64,000 nucleotides of DNA, taken from the NCBI RefSeq assembly GCF_041146795.1, contig NC_135180.1:36998294-37062293 (forward strand). Direction: 5' to 3'. The notes beneath the pieces are model-generated. The model ran no database searches. It saw nothing but the letters and a program-made list of their open reading frames with translations, and had not been told where the DNA came from. The position numbers were made by a program, and so were the translations under genes. Source of the stretch: Maylandia zebra (taxonomy: Eukaryota > Chordata > Actinopteri > Cichliformes > Cichlidae). Position 1 is the first letter of the stretch. The number at the start of each line of letters is the position of its first letter. Positions 45,291 through 57,962 of this stretch are shown here, piece by piece.

Positions 45291-45963
45291 CCCTCTGGGG
45301 TCCAGGGTATAATCTGCCATTTTTAACTACTTTTGATGTTTCCTCCACATTTTACCTTTAAAAACTATTTATTTGCCTCGTTTGGTATCATCCTTTTCAG
45401 CACAACCTCACGTGTCTGAATTTACAGTTTTGTTTTCATTTTTACGGACTGTATTAACACAATTGATCTAAAATCAGACAAAAAACATAAAAATCAGAGT
45501 AGAAAAAGTTTTTTTTACTGTAACAACCACAAACATGTTTAATGAATCATATTTCATAACTTTAAATGTAAATATAAATTGTCAATTTTAAAATCATATG
45601 CACAAGTTTTGCAAACAACAAAGTTATTTGCATCCATTTACCTTTTACCTTGATTTTTTAAATAACCATTTCAAACTATTTACAGAACAATCAGCTGTTC
45701 TGCATTCAATAAGATGCCACACACATTATTTGTGCCACTCCAAAAGAAATAATTTCTGTCCACTATAAAGAAGAACATCACAGCCTGATACCTGCAGGTC
45801 TGACAGCAGCAGGTGTATCACTCCTGTTTCTACCTGGAGACAGCAGTCGCCTCATTGTTCTCACACACAACACAAAACTATCCACAACACTACACACTAA
45901 CTACACAAGACACAACATTAACTACACACTCCAAACACGCTAAACGTCACGAATCTCTCACAT

Positions 45964-45993
45964 CTCAAAACTCGCTCTCTCTCTCTCTCTCTC
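45964..45993. repeat. (CT)n microsatellite near the 3' end of the GT92 gene
   Basis: A run of CTCTCT of about 25 bases about 90 bp downstream of the glycosyltransferase stop codon. A poly-T run follows at 46020. Confidence 0.8.
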
Positions 45994-46034
45994 GCCGTCA
46001 CTCCTAAAACTTCCCCTGTTTTTTTTTTTGTTTG

Positions 46035-46040
46035 TTTATT
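46035..46040 (-). terminator. Polyadenylation signal of the GT92 gene
   Basis: AATAAA on the minus strand 37 bases after the TAG stop (46079-46077), implying a very short 3' UTR. No other candidate lies closer. Confidence 0.5.
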
Positions 46041-46076
46041 TTCTGTTTCTCAAAGGGAGTTAGCTATGCACCAAGC

Positions 46077-49000
46077 CTATTGTGTGCTGTGCTCTGGTAG
46101 GAATCCAGTCTCTCTGAGCACTTTGTTCACAGCTGGTGTGAAGTGGGCGCTGTAGCTCAGCAGTCTGCCATCATAAATCAGCTTGTCTTCTGCCAGGTTG
46201 GGTTGTCTCGGAAATCTGCAAAAAAAATTGTATGAAACAGGTTTGTATGTGCTTAATCCATTATAAGAGAGACAAAAGATTCAGAATAAAAATATCTAAA
46301 AATTACGTGCTAGCAAAGATGCTGTTGGAAGTATATCTTACAGGTAAAAACACAGTGATAAATAAGTAATCTTTATTTAGACAATTGTTTTGTATAAAGA
46401 AAAATTTCCAAGTTGTTTGTAATCAGATTTGACTGTAAATACATTCTTTACGATTTTCATCAAATCCTCCTGGAACTCGGTGAGTGTCCTTGTTTGGCTA
46501 CCATTATAAATTCTTTCTGACCCCAGAAAGTCTAAAGAAACAATAGATCTTAATGCACAAGGGTGAAATCTGTAAAATGTATAAATAATATCCACAATAT
46601 TCAGAACAAAAGGAACTAAGCGTTTAATAAATTAAAAGTCACTGCTCAGGAACAAAAACATGAATCTGTTGATAAAGAGAGGAAGGTGAAAGAAATATTA
46701 GTGTGGTAAACAAACAGATTTAATAATGGGTTTATCCAGTGAAGCACAGCAGAATAGCATTAAAAGGGAAACAGACTATCATGGGATTGAGCACAATTTT
46801 TGCTGGTTTTTGTAGCAACTAATGATGAGGAATTGTTTAACTAATTTACCTTGTGTGGTACATCCGTGCTATGTTCCTGTCAATCCAGGAGCAGCCATGC
46901 TGTGACTTCAGAACCCCATGAACAGTTGTGGAAAACACTGCTCGAGGGTTGACAATGATCTTGAAGTTATTGTAATGAGTCTCCTCAATGATTGGTTCTT
47001 GGTACAGGTGAGCCAAAATGTTCACACCAGTGACATTCTTCCAGTCAGTCTGTGGTGGCAGACTTTGGGATGCTGGAGGAGCCAACATGATATTGATGGG
47101 GAACACGTTATTTTCAAACATGTAGCACTTGTTGGCACCATATTTGTTCTCCAGCAGCGGCAACAACTCTACCCAGCTGGCAACAGAATAACAAGATAGT
47201 TATAACATGTAAAACCACTTGAACAGCACACAAGCAATTAAAAGATGACTAACCACAGCAGGAAAGTTGAAAACAATTTCAATAATGTGTTTTAAGTGAT
47301 CTCTAAGTGATCTTAAGTGATCTCTCAAAGTTTTTCTTTGGATTTTCCCATATTTCAGGACCAAACCTTGGACTTGACCTTCTACTTTTAATGTTTGTTT
47401 GTTTGTTATTTCACTAACCTGGGAATCGTTTAGGCAAGTCTACTAACTTACTATTGGTGTCATGAATCCAAATTTTGGCTGACATTGTCATCAATACACA
47501 CCAACAGGACACACCTTCTTATTTAATGGTTTTTCTTTGTTTTTACTCCTTTCTACATCGTATATGGGTCATTCTTACTATTCAGTGCCATTTGAGTCCT
47601 AGTGACATAATATGGTATATTTAGTGTAAAACTTGTCTAATGCTTATTTCTAAATCATTTTCTTGTATGTTTAACCCCCCTCTACCATAGAACACATTGA
47701 TATATACACAGGATAAATACATTAAAAGTAAATTACTTTTATTTTAGCACAAGTCACTAAAGTACTATGTCCCCAGTCATGCTTGCTCGACTTCAGTTAC
47801 AAATATAACTTAAAAATAAATAAATAAATCTAGATTTTTCATAATTTCTGGATTGGCTTATTTCTAATGTTCCTCATCAAATGTTCTTTTTTATTATTAA
47901 TGCATGTTTAATACTTAAAATCTTTAAAAAATGTTGTGTCCCTGAATCAACTGTCACCCCTGTTACTCTGATAAGAATTCCATAGAACACATCACCTGAT
48001 TATTCTTTTAGTCACATGACACTCCCGGATGTAACATATTTTGGAGGGAAAACTTTCAAGAAGAAGACGAGTAAGTACCACTCTTTAATCAACCCTTTTT
48101 TCAATGTTTTAGCAAGATTTTGTAATGTGGCAAAGCATAACACGTCCAACCTGTTACGCTTATTAATAGTGGAAACAAATTTTTTTTTGTAATTTTTATA
48201 ATATGGCTAATAAACATGTTAAAAATGGTTCTTAGTGGTCACCATGTACTAGCTTGTTGTTCATCATACTAGTAGTAATGGCTAAGTTTAGCATAAAATC
48301 TCCCCCCTGTTACCGTCACCCCTGTTATTGCTATGCACTGTAACAGGTCTCTTTGGTCTCTTTGGTTATTGGGAGGGAATGAATCAGCAAAATTAAGTTA
48401 CTTAAAAATGGAGCCAATTTTTTTTTATATTCCCTTTGAATCTAAAAACAATCTTTTGAAATTACACTGTGTCTTAAAACTGAACCTGTCTTCTTTCAAT
48501 ATAATGCTTGTTTAAAATACTTCCTTGAAATTTCCTTGCAGATTTTAAAAAGGGACATTGTAGCTTTTAGAAAATGTAAATATTACTATAACTGTGTATT
48601 CAAAACAGTTATTAATAGAAAATTGAATGTCCTGTAACAGGGTGGACATTTGGCACGTCATGGGTAAAGACTTTGATTTTAAAAAATATTATAATATAAT
48701 ATCCTTAGCTGGACCAATACATTTTTCTTATAGGTTGAAAATCCCTCTTTTAGATGAAATGTTAAAATAATTCAAAATTTTGTATTTTTTGATGAAGAGT
48801 GATCACACTGAAAGGGCACCGAATAGTAGGAATGACTCATATACATACTGCAGACTTCAAATTTATAAAGCAAGATATTTGTCATTCCTATCAAAGAAAA
48901 AAAAGATAAATAGCTGATCAAAGTGTTGTATAAAAGAAATATAAGAGAACACATTTTATTTATTTATTGTACTTTCAAAATAAAAATCACTTATTCCTAA

Positions 49001-52000
49001 CTTTAATAAGCTGAAGTTCAAATGAAGAAAAATGTTCAACATTGACTGAACAACAAGAGAACTGGTTTTGAGATGACTGGATGTCTGATGCTGACTGATA
49101 AAGAATTGACGATTAAGGCAAAGCTTGATGAGGCATAAAAAGTCAAAGCCAGATCGTCAGGTTTCCGAATTTTTTTTCAATACATAAAATCGTTCAATAA
49201 GAATGTTTTATTAGTTAATGATCAGTTAATGATGGGAGCAGGTACAAAATAATAATATAAAGCAGGGGTAGGCAACTCCAGGCCTCGAGTGCCGGTATCC
49301 TGCAGGTTTTAGATCGCACCCTGGGTTAACACACCTGAATCCAATGATTAGTTCATTACCAGGCCTCTGGAGAACTTCAAGAAATGCTGAGGAGTCATTT
49401 AGCCCTTTAAATCAGCTGTGATGGATCATAGACACATCTTTTTTTTTTTTTTTGTCCCGTTTGGATCTATAGCCATCAGAATTGTTGTCTTAAGGCCAAG
49501 AAAGATGCCAAGCGGATTTATTTTACCAAGTGGATCATCATGGCCTTGCCATATTGGTCCATTTGATTGACCTTTATTATAATTATGAATTTATTTTATT
49601 TTCGGTTGCTACAAACGGGACAGACATGACTGGGGGAAAGAATGAAAGAAAGAGAGGGAGAGAAAGAAAACCAAAGGGGAGAAGAGACGGTGAGAAGGGG
49701 GGGAAGAGAGAAAAAAAACAAAAAAACAAACAAAAAAAACAAAACACCTGGGTCACCTGTATGGAGAAAAAAAAAACAGAAGAGAAAGCAAACAACAAAG
49801 AGCAACATAATAAGAAAAAAAAAGCACCATCACAATAAACTAGCTAGCAGTAGATATCAATAGATACTAAATAATAAACGATATTGTGCAGCACGCAAGA
49901 TAGACAGCGCACAATGTGCTTTGAGGCAGCAGCCAAGAAAGCTGTAGTCCGCGTCTGTGAACACCCATGTGTACACCTGTGTGCATACCTGTGTGGATCA
50001 GCATGCTTGCATTCCAAAGGTTTCTCCATGTAATGATCTGCTAGGGAGTGTGGGGAGCCACAGCCCCGTCCTCTATGGTATGAAGCAGGTATGGAGGAGA
50101 TCAAAACTCCAGACATCCAGAGGCCCCCAGAACACAAGAGACCAAGGAAGACACACAGAGGGGCAGCCGCGCCACTGTCCCAGTAAGAGCTGAGGAGAGT
50201 CCCAGATGAGGGCTCATTCAGCAGCCGCGGAGCAGAAGCCAGGGGGAGTTGCAGTGACACGCCCGTGAGCTCCGCCGGCAGCCAGCTGTGCCTGAGTGAC
50301 CGAGCCCCAGGCCGAGAGGCCGGGGGCACCCCACCTCCGAAATGGCCCGAGCGAGCCCCAATAAGCGGCCGCCAAGGAGTGAGCCGGTGTGTACCCGGAC
50401 GCCCACCCCCAGACACAAAGAACTACCAACGCACCGACACCTGAGGGAGTCCGCCACTGGCAGGGGAAGTGGTGGTGGGTGGAGATAGGCCCTCCAAGGT
50501 TTGGAGGCCTGAGATGTCCCCAGAGAGGTGGCGTCTGATACCCAACCTGACATATAGACACAGACATACAGGCACACACAGACACAAACATCCATTCCCA
50601 CCCTCATGCTCTCATATGCACTCACTCCACACTCAACCGACGTGGAGACAGACATAAAGAGACGCTGTACACACGATCACACTCCCCAAGCGTACTCTAC
50701 AAACCGGGTCTAGGTACCCTTGCCCCTGGAGGGGGGAACTGCACCCAGACCCAGGTGGTGTTACCCTTTTCCCTGCGGTGGGGAGAGGCAGACCGCCCCG
50801 ACTCCGCAGCAGCAGGGAGGCCCCACACCCCAGTCGGACGGCCAACTCCTCCTAGCCCCCCCGCTCCAGCAGGCCGCAGAGAATGGGGGTGAGAGAAGAC
50901 TCCAAACCTCCCTCCACCCGCTCATTGTAGTGTTGATGCATGTGTGTTCTAAGGTGCAATTAAAACCCAGGAGGGCATGGAACTACCTGCCAGAGAGCAG
51001 CAGGTAAGCGCATAGTCCCTCCTGCTAGCCCTCAATGACTACGTGTATTTAAAATTGAGAGGTGGGCAACCACGCCAGGGGTGAGGTGTACACCCTGATG
51101 GTAACTTGGACTCCGTGTATCGTGCCCACCCCCAAGATCCTATATGTATGTGTAATGAGGGTGTGAGTAATGTGAATGTCTAAGTTGTGGGATAAAATTG
51201 AGGCAGAGGCAGCCAGAAGGGGACAGAGGGGGGGGTAGCCTCCTCTGCACCCTGGTGACATACCCCTACTCCAAGGCCCTGCATGTGTGGGTGGTTGTGG
51301 TGGAGCGGGAAGAGGGAGGCAGCTGGAGATGGGGAGGGAAGGAAGGGAGGGGCAGGTGACCCCTCCCTGGGGCCAGCTCCCCCGCTGACCCCAGTAGGCA
51401 CCCCCATACTCCGCGACCCACCAGGGAAAGGGGGCCCAGGCCCATCCAGACCGGGGCCCAGCGCAGCAGCGCCCCCCGGCCCCACAGAGCCCGGGACAGT
51501 CCAGTCAACCCCACCACAGAGAAAACTGCACCCCCCCCCCCATCCACTCATCTTCCAGATTACATGAGACGATAGACGCCCAGGCTGAGATCTTCCTCCA
51601 CCTCTCCTGTATCTCCCCCTCCTGCAGAGAGTTCCTGAGGAGAGGAAAGCTCCTGCAAGGTGTGACAATCTCCCCCACCAGTTGAAGAGCCCCCCAGGTG
51701 GCTCGACACACCGGCGGCACCATGCGCCAGGGATGGGCCCCCAATCATGGACACATCTAAAACCTCCAGGACACCGGCACTCGAGGCCTGTAGTTGCCTA
51801 CCCCTGATATAAAGGAACAAAAAGCCTGTGACTAGAAACCTGGAACATGAAACATAAAAACCTGAGACAGGGAAATACGGAAGCACCGCCGCAGTTGTGG
51901 ATATCAGGGGGACCACCTCTGTTCACCGGGTGGTCCCATCAACCATGGACAAAAGGTATGTGAAACCCTGTGACTGCGGTAGAGGAACCACCAGATCAAC

Positions 52001-55000
52001 ATGCACATGATCAAAAACATTTGCCAGGGATGAGAAATGGTTCAAAGGGTGCCTTGGTGTGCCTATGGACCTTTGCATGCTGGCATGGAACGCACGCTGC
52101 AGTCCATTCACTAACAGACCTGCGAAGGCCTGGCCAAACAAACTTGAAGCTGACCAATTTAACAAAGGCCTGGAACCCCAGATGTAATAGAACGTGCACT
52201 GAGTCAAAAACGTGACGACGCTATGAAACGGGGACCACCAGGGTTAGGGGATTATCTTGACAGAGGACAAAACGAAAGGCAGCAAACATCCAAAGAAGAG
52301 CTTTGAATGTCCTTCAAGAAGCCTGGAGAACTATTACTAAAGACTACTAAAACATTATAAATATTGACTTTCAACCTCATTGACCTCTCTAATCATACAA
52401 ACTGTTCTTGTTTTGTCTTATATTTTGTATTTCCATGTATGTTTGCAGCACATGTTTTAGTATATCACTGCACATATTTTCCATCTTCATAATAAACCAT
52501 GAAAATACACACACATACCTGACGACTTTCTGGGGCAGTATGAGCTCATCTATATCATGTAGAGCCACATATCTGGACTGGTACATGTATCTGTAAAGGC
52601 AGTCATTGAGAGCAGGAATCTGACCAAAGTAGTGAAGTTCACCGGGACCATGTTCAGGCAGCCAGCCACGAGACACGTTCACATATCTGGACAGAGACCA
52701 AGGAATCACCTCCAGTAAACCTGAGAAAAAAACATTGGAAGCAGTTCAATGTCAGTAATTAAAACTAGACATTACAATTACTGCAACTCCAACCTCAAAC
52801 TGAAATCATTGAACTGGTGAAATGCATTCTGGATCTTTATGGTGAAGCAGACACATGAAAACAAAACATTACCTGTTTTTTTTTGTCTCAGTGAATAAGA
52901 CTAGAGTAATAAACAACCTGGAGCAGCAGCAGTGACATGGCTAAGAAACAACCCAACGCAAAAACTTAATGATCTCATTAAAACAACCTAAGGTTTTGGC
53001 TGCACTAAAAACAGACAAAACAGACTCTCATCTGTTGCTCTCAAACATGATCCAAGAATGAATGCTAGTTTTCATAAAGGTTTCCAATATTAGAACTGGA
53101 CTGTGTGACTAAGTGAAAGGCTCTGTAGTTAATTGAAAGGAAGGTTGTGTATAGGAAATGAATTACTGCTGTACCATGTGTGAAACAAAAAAATAAAAAA
53201 TACATAAATCCACAGAGAACTATCAGTTCTTTTAGGTACTTAGTTTTAGTCATTTTTAATGTTTCCATTAAACATTAGAGAAACCAATATTAAGTATAAA
53301 TCCAGTTTGTGAGCATGGCCACGGAAGGATCCTGTGAGAGCTCATGCAGTCTTAATACTGAGACCACCAAACAGTTCCAGGTCTCTGTAATACACAGCAA
53401 GTCAAGATGACTCACTTGCATAAACAGTGGAAATCTGGAAACGTGGAAACATGAACATAAAGACACGGGAGAATCTGACAAAATGTGTAAGACAGTTTTA
53501 ACTTTCACTCATTTCAGCTGCAGCCCTGATGGTGTTTGATGGTCTGAGAGCACATAAACAAGACAAACTTGCAAATTTGATAGATCTATAAGTACAAATT
53601 TGTATCCTGTTTTAGAATTATATATCAAGTTTTATAAAACAATACAATTGTTATGAAAATGTTTATAGCCAGCATTAGATAAATAAATACATAAATAAAA
53701 TAAAATAAACATCAGGTGATACAGCTGCTTCTATTGATGTGTGTCAGACAAAGACCAAAACTTTAGATGGGGGGAATTTGTATATCTGTGTCTGAGTGCA
53801 TGTGCATGTGTGTGTGTCCAACTCGAGAGAGAGTGCCCTTTCACCAGTTTTAAACAAAAGTCGACAATCCCCAAGCCGACGCAGGTGATCTTGAAGAAGT
53901 AGGAGGAAAGGGCAGAGAGTCATACACCGTCTTGTTATCTGGGAGAATTTGTTGTTCCAGCTTTGGCCCTGGAGCTTCCAGCTGGTTAGGGGAGGCCACA
54001 TAAAGATAGTGGTTGTTCGGGTTTGGTTTCTGCATTCCAGTTCCATCATTGGTTCACAGATCTATCAATTTCCCGTTGCGGAGTCGCAAGCTTCTCTATG
54101 ATTTTATCCATATTGCGTTCTACCCACGGCATCAATCCAGCCGGCCTTATGGGATTTTGAGCAGCTGTAACCGTTTCCATTAGTCGTCAGTAAACCAGGG
54201 CCGTGCCAGCTCCAATCAGCAAGAAACCCGTTATCATGGTTCCGAATAGGTAGATGTCTTCAACGCCCTCCATTCAGCCTGCCCCAAGCCCAGGCTTCTC
54301 ATTGAGAAGAGGATGTCAATTGCATCAAGAGACCAATTGATCAAATCCGTAATTTCTTGGTTAGAGAACAAGACAGAGAGAGTCTCTTTGAGTTAGACAA
54401 GACTAGACAAGGACAAGAGAAGCCAAGCAGGAAAGATGAGGGAGAAAGACGCGACCACCTCTGCCAAGAGCCAAACGACCCAGGTTAACATGTTTAATAT
54501 GATGTCATTTTCAAAAGAATTGATTGGTCAGTAATGATTTCACACTTAACCTCTTGTTGATCTCTTATCCTAAAAATGATCTGCCCCTGAGAAGGTTAGG
54601 TTTTCTGTCTATGATGCCATATTGATATTCCTTGTTTAAACATGAACCATTATCATAGTACTGAAAACTCCAGGCTAATCCTGAAGTTGCCTGGAGAAGT
54701 CCAAATCCAGTACAAACTGGAGTGATTTATAGAGGAAACTGTAGTAAACTAGTGTATGTTTTGATCACAAAACATTAGTTGTGATTAGCTGAAGGAAGGA
54801 AGTTCAGGGTGTTTGGCAACTTCACTCAGTGTTCACTGTGGGAAAATGCCTTTAGCTGGTGATGTGAGGTCATAAGGAAAGACACACTCAGACAGAAAAC
54901 TATACCATACCCCACCTTTTTGTGTGTAGTAGTCCAGTATTCGTTGCGTTTCAGGACTACAGCTGGTTTTATAGACAACCACTCTGTTCACTCCCAGTAA

Positions 55001-56120
55001 CTGCAGCATCTCAAGACTCTGTACCAGCTACAATCCAACACATTTGAACAACAAGTGTTAATATGCAAGGCAGGCAGAAATGTCTTGTTTCTTTATTATT
55101 ATTATAACTGTAAGGAATACTGGGAAAAATATACCTTTTCTGGTTTTATTTCTTCCTGTCTTAGTCTGCATACTTTAGAGAATGAGTTTCAAAAATCTAT
55201 TTTTTCTGTCTTCTGAAAGCAAGAAAGCAAATGTCACTGTACCTGCAGCACGTTGGTAAAATCAAACATGGTGGAGATGCAGACGGTGAAGTTGTAAGGA
55301 AAAGATTCTGTCTTCTCCTGCTGGTTCTTCACCTCTAAAAACTCTTGGTTGGGATCATCTTAAGAGACCACACAAACATACACTTTTACCATCTTATTTT
55401 TGTAACTGAACTCCAATTAGTAATACTTTTTGGGTCAAACAATCTTAAAGTCAAACTGACATATAAAAATGTTTCAGGTATCAGTTACTCCCTGAAGCTT
55501 TGTTTTACTGACAGGCTATAGAGTAGATATTGATATTTCACAAAATGAGTGGGAGTCTAAACCTGGTGGTGACATAGGACGCAAAATGAGAAAATCACTA
55601 ATGTCAACATAATGTAAACCTGAATGGTCATCAAATAGTTCACTTAGAATGTAAAGTTTAGAAAAATTATTGTAGAACCTTTAAAAAATTAAGTAATTAT
55701 TTACCTTATTATTTATTTACTTTGTACGTCGATATTTTGGTATTTAATTGATCTCATGCACACCATGAACTGGGACTAGATGTATTTTTGAAATCCATTC
55801 ATTAATTGCTGAGATATTTCAACTTAAAGCAAACACCAAATTGACAAACAGACTGGCATTTACATTAACATGCCCCACAGCAAGGTTAACATTGTACTTG
55901 TACTTGTAGAGCTGGCATCAGCGGAGGTCACGGCAATAGAAGATGGTGTCTCACAGCCTGAGGGGAGGGGGCACATGATGTTTGCTGTCCCATAGGCAAA
56001 ACCAAAGTGATCAGTGTGGATGTCGGCCACACCATTAGAGAGAAGCTGCTTTTCCTGGCAACGAAAGACACAGCGATAGGCCACCTTCTCACTCCGCAGC
56101 ACCACTGCAATGGCACAAAC
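46077..56120 (-). CDS. Glycosyltransferase family 92 (DUF23) protein, 6 exons, N-terminus not found
   Basis: Exons 56120-55904, 55358-55243, 55027-54916, 52719-52519, 47176-46850 and 46215-46077; the junction phases agree and give about 370 residues. GT92 proteins are type II Golgi enzymes that transfer galactose to glycans. Visible family blocks: CISTMF (exon 2), LLGVNRVVVYKTSCSPE (exon 3), HYFGQIPALNDCLYR and ALHDIDELILPQ with the DxD-like metal site (exon 4), KYGANKCYMFEN and NPRAVFSTTVHGV (exon 5), and LLSYSAHFTPAVNKVL (exon 6). Exon 1 as found begins VCAIAVVLRSEKVAYRC, so cytoplasmic tail, membrane anchor and stem are missing. They may lie beyond the L1 element or outside the window. Tandem GTACAA donors 6 bp apart follow the first exon. 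Introns contain nested hAT/L1 and gypsy fragments. Confidence 0.85.
47200..49255. other. Intron of the GT92 gene, no gene recognised
   Basis: AT-rich. The motif CCCTGTTAC or its complement recurs at about 47955, 48306, 48320, 48338 and 48632, and a strong GTAAGT donor-like site lies near 48070. This suggests a decayed DNA transposon, but I cannot name it or find its ends. Confidence 0.35.
49263..51806. mobile_element. hAT non-autonomous element split by an L1 insertion
   Basis: Inverted ends CAGGGGTAGGCAACT (49263 onwards, and the complement ending at 51806) with further similarity (CAGGCCTCGAGTGCCGG). Perfect 8-bp target duplication ATATAAAG at 49255-49262 and 51807-51814, diagnostic of hAT. 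Without the L1 the element would be about 240 bp. Confidence 0.9.
49440..51743 (-). mobile_element. 5'-truncated L1 (3' UTR only) nested in the hAT element
   Basis: Minus orientation, ending in a poly-A tail (poly-T at 49440-49453) with AATAAA hexamers upstream of it. Flanked by a 15-bp duplication ATCATRGACACATCT (49425-49439 and 51744-51758). The part at 51180-51740 is the reverse complement of 62400-62690 in the 3' UTR of the L1 element on the right. The very GC-rich, proline-like frames at 50200-51700 are this UTR, not genes. Confidence 0.85.
51860..52200 (-). pseudogene. Ty3/gypsy integrase fragment
   Basis: Across two minus-strand frames: FVWPGLRRSVSEWTAACVPC with the end of the HHCC zinc finger, then FDHVHVDLVVPLPQS with the first catalytic Asp and MVDGTTRWPEVVPL. 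This is the arrangement of gypsy-type integrases. It is a short degraded remnant in a GT92 intron, without LTRs. Confidence 0.8.
52270..52370 (+). mobile_element. DNA-transposon remnant similar to 8845-8930
   Basis: CCAAAGAAGAGCTTTGAATG and AAGCCTGGAGAACTATTAC repeat the phrases seen upstream of ints4. It probably derives from the same Tc1/mariner-like transposase end. Confidence 0.4.
54059..54272 (-). pseudogene. Unassigned short membrane-protein-like frame with one stop
   Basis: The minus-strand reading from ATG 54272 gives MEGVEDIYLFGTMITGFLLI and a continuing hydrophobic stretch, a TGA, then a hydrophilic amphipathic part (WVERNMDKIIEKLATPQ) to about 54059. The composition looks like a real protein fragment (one membrane helix, then a charged helix), possibly from a retroelement accessory or envelope-end region, but I do not recognise the family. 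An in-frame stop precedes the ATG. Confidence 0.3.
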
Positions 56121-56565
56121 CTGGAACAAGAAAAAGGCAGGAAGGAGGGTTTAATATAAGAGAAATTACAGGACAAGCATTATGTTTAACCACTGCCACC
56201 AAAGTGCTAATCAACAGCCTTATTGGACTCATACAAGCCAATCATGTTGTGTTACTCATCTGCATAGTAGATGTGCATGACAGAAAATATCCTTGTTCCT
56301 GTAAGTGAATATGTTGGTAAGTGCTTTTTTTTCTTGGTTTAATCTAAAATAAGGCAAATGTGATGGAAGGACAGGTAAGTGACGGAAGTGACGGACAAGG
56401 TAAGCGACTCATGTTGTAACTGACATCAGACGCCGGAGATTTTGGCGGAAAATTAAAGCAAATGATAGTTTAGATTTGAACAAATTCATTTAAGCTTCAG
56501 TATTACCAAATACACTTATCAATTGTCTTATAACTAACAATATTTGTCTAAATAATCTCCAACAC

Positions 56566-57424
56566 CCTGGAGAACAACGGGGAGAGTTTAGAGACTCTCC
56601 AAGATTACATCGATCAGTGCTTTCAGGATCTCGTGATGAAGAAGGCCCAGTGTGCAGCTTCCCCGGCCAAATCTGAGACGCCGTCGTCGAAAAGACAACG
56701 CCCGGCAGATTCCCCCGGCTCAACATCGCCAGCCGGCAAAGATATTGCTGACATACTGGAGTCAATCGACAAGTGATTGTCCAGTTTCGACACAAGGCTG
56801 TCCTTGGTGGAGATTCTTCACCGGGAATTTAAATGCTTGCGAGAATCCCTGGAGTTCAGCCAGCAGCAGGTGGAAACGCTTGCTGCTGAAAATGCCACGC
56901 TAAGGGAGTCGGTGAAATGTCTCACAGAAAATGTTACCCAGCTCAATAGAGAAAATAAAAAAATTAAAGAAACAGTTATTGATCTACAAGCTCGTAGCAT
57001 GCGTGATAATCTGGTATTTTCTGGTATTCCAGAAGCCGCTGGAGAGGACGCGGAGACCACGGTAAAAAGCTTCATCAAAACCCACCTGAAGCTGCCGGAG
57101 GACACGGTGAAGAACATCGTCTTCGATCGGGTGCATCGCCTCGGCCCCATTCGGACTACGGCCGGGAGACCACGTCCTATCGTGGCCAAATTCGGCCACT
57201 TGAAACAAAAGCAACATGTGAAAAGCCGCGGCAGGGAATTAAAAGGAACGGACTTCAGCGTGAACGACCAGTTCCACAAAGACATCTTGGAACGACGCAG
57301 GGTCCTCTTCCCAATCCGACGTGGCTTCATCCAGAAGGGCTCCCGCACTGTCATCGCTGTGGACCGGCTGTACGTGGACGGACAGCTCCACCGCGACCCC
57401 AACATCACTCCGTGGCTGTATTAA
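56566..57424 (+). pseudogene. L1 ORF1 protein (RNA-binding, coiled coil and RRM)
   Basis: The frame runs from about 56566 (SLETLQDYIDQCFQD region) through one TGA at 56775 to TAA 57424. It has a leucine/glutamine-rich coiled coil (VETLAAENATLRESVKCL...), then the RRM-type block RSMRDNLVFSGIPE and the C-terminal domain (IVFDRVHRLG, RRVLFPIRRGF). This is the nucleic-acid chaperone that coats L1 RNA. No initiator ATG was found in frame at the left end. Confidence 0.85.
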
Positions 57425-57962
57425 CCTCACACCAGATAAGAATCAGCTACACCATTTCCCTATCCACTCACACTAACTTGCATTAACATCTGTTTAACTT
57501 ACCAGTATCAAATCGCATCTTAAAGTGTGATTTCATAGCAGAATTAACACCGTCACTCTCCGTCAGTGATCTAATTGGAATGTTTACTTTTTTTTTTCTT
57601 CTCGTTTTTTTCTCTCTCTTTTCCCCCTCTTGTTTTTATGCTGCCCACCTTTCTTTCACTGCCTCGATCACCTGCTTCGACACTCATCCACAAACATCCT
57701 TTATTTCGACACATACGCACCATGCGCTCAACGGCAGCACATTTACTTCAGTCAGACAGCGCACACAGTCGTATAGGATACACACACTTAAGCCAAGCCT
57801 ACTCAGATTAGTAAATATGCACACATATAGTCAGACTCAGGGAGCATCTCGCCACACATTTTTTCTCTCTCTCCTTCTCTTTATTTATGAAAAAGTGATG
57901 TATTCTCTCCACCTGTCTAAGCGACGCACACAGCATACATCTCTAGTTATACACAAACATCT

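Noticed and set aside
49530-49863. Lysine/glutamate-rich frames and their phenylalanine-rich complements
   Set aside because: Purine-rich simple sequence at the 3' end of the L1 copy.
50200-51700. Several long GC-rich open frames on both strands with proline/glycine-rich products
   Set aside because: They fall entirely in an L1 3' UTR copy (matching 62400-62690 in reverse) and occur in all frames. Composition, not coding, explains them.
56818-57408. 196-codon open frame on the minus strand opposite L1 ORF1
   Set aside because: Shadow of the ORF1 coding strand; no independent similarity.
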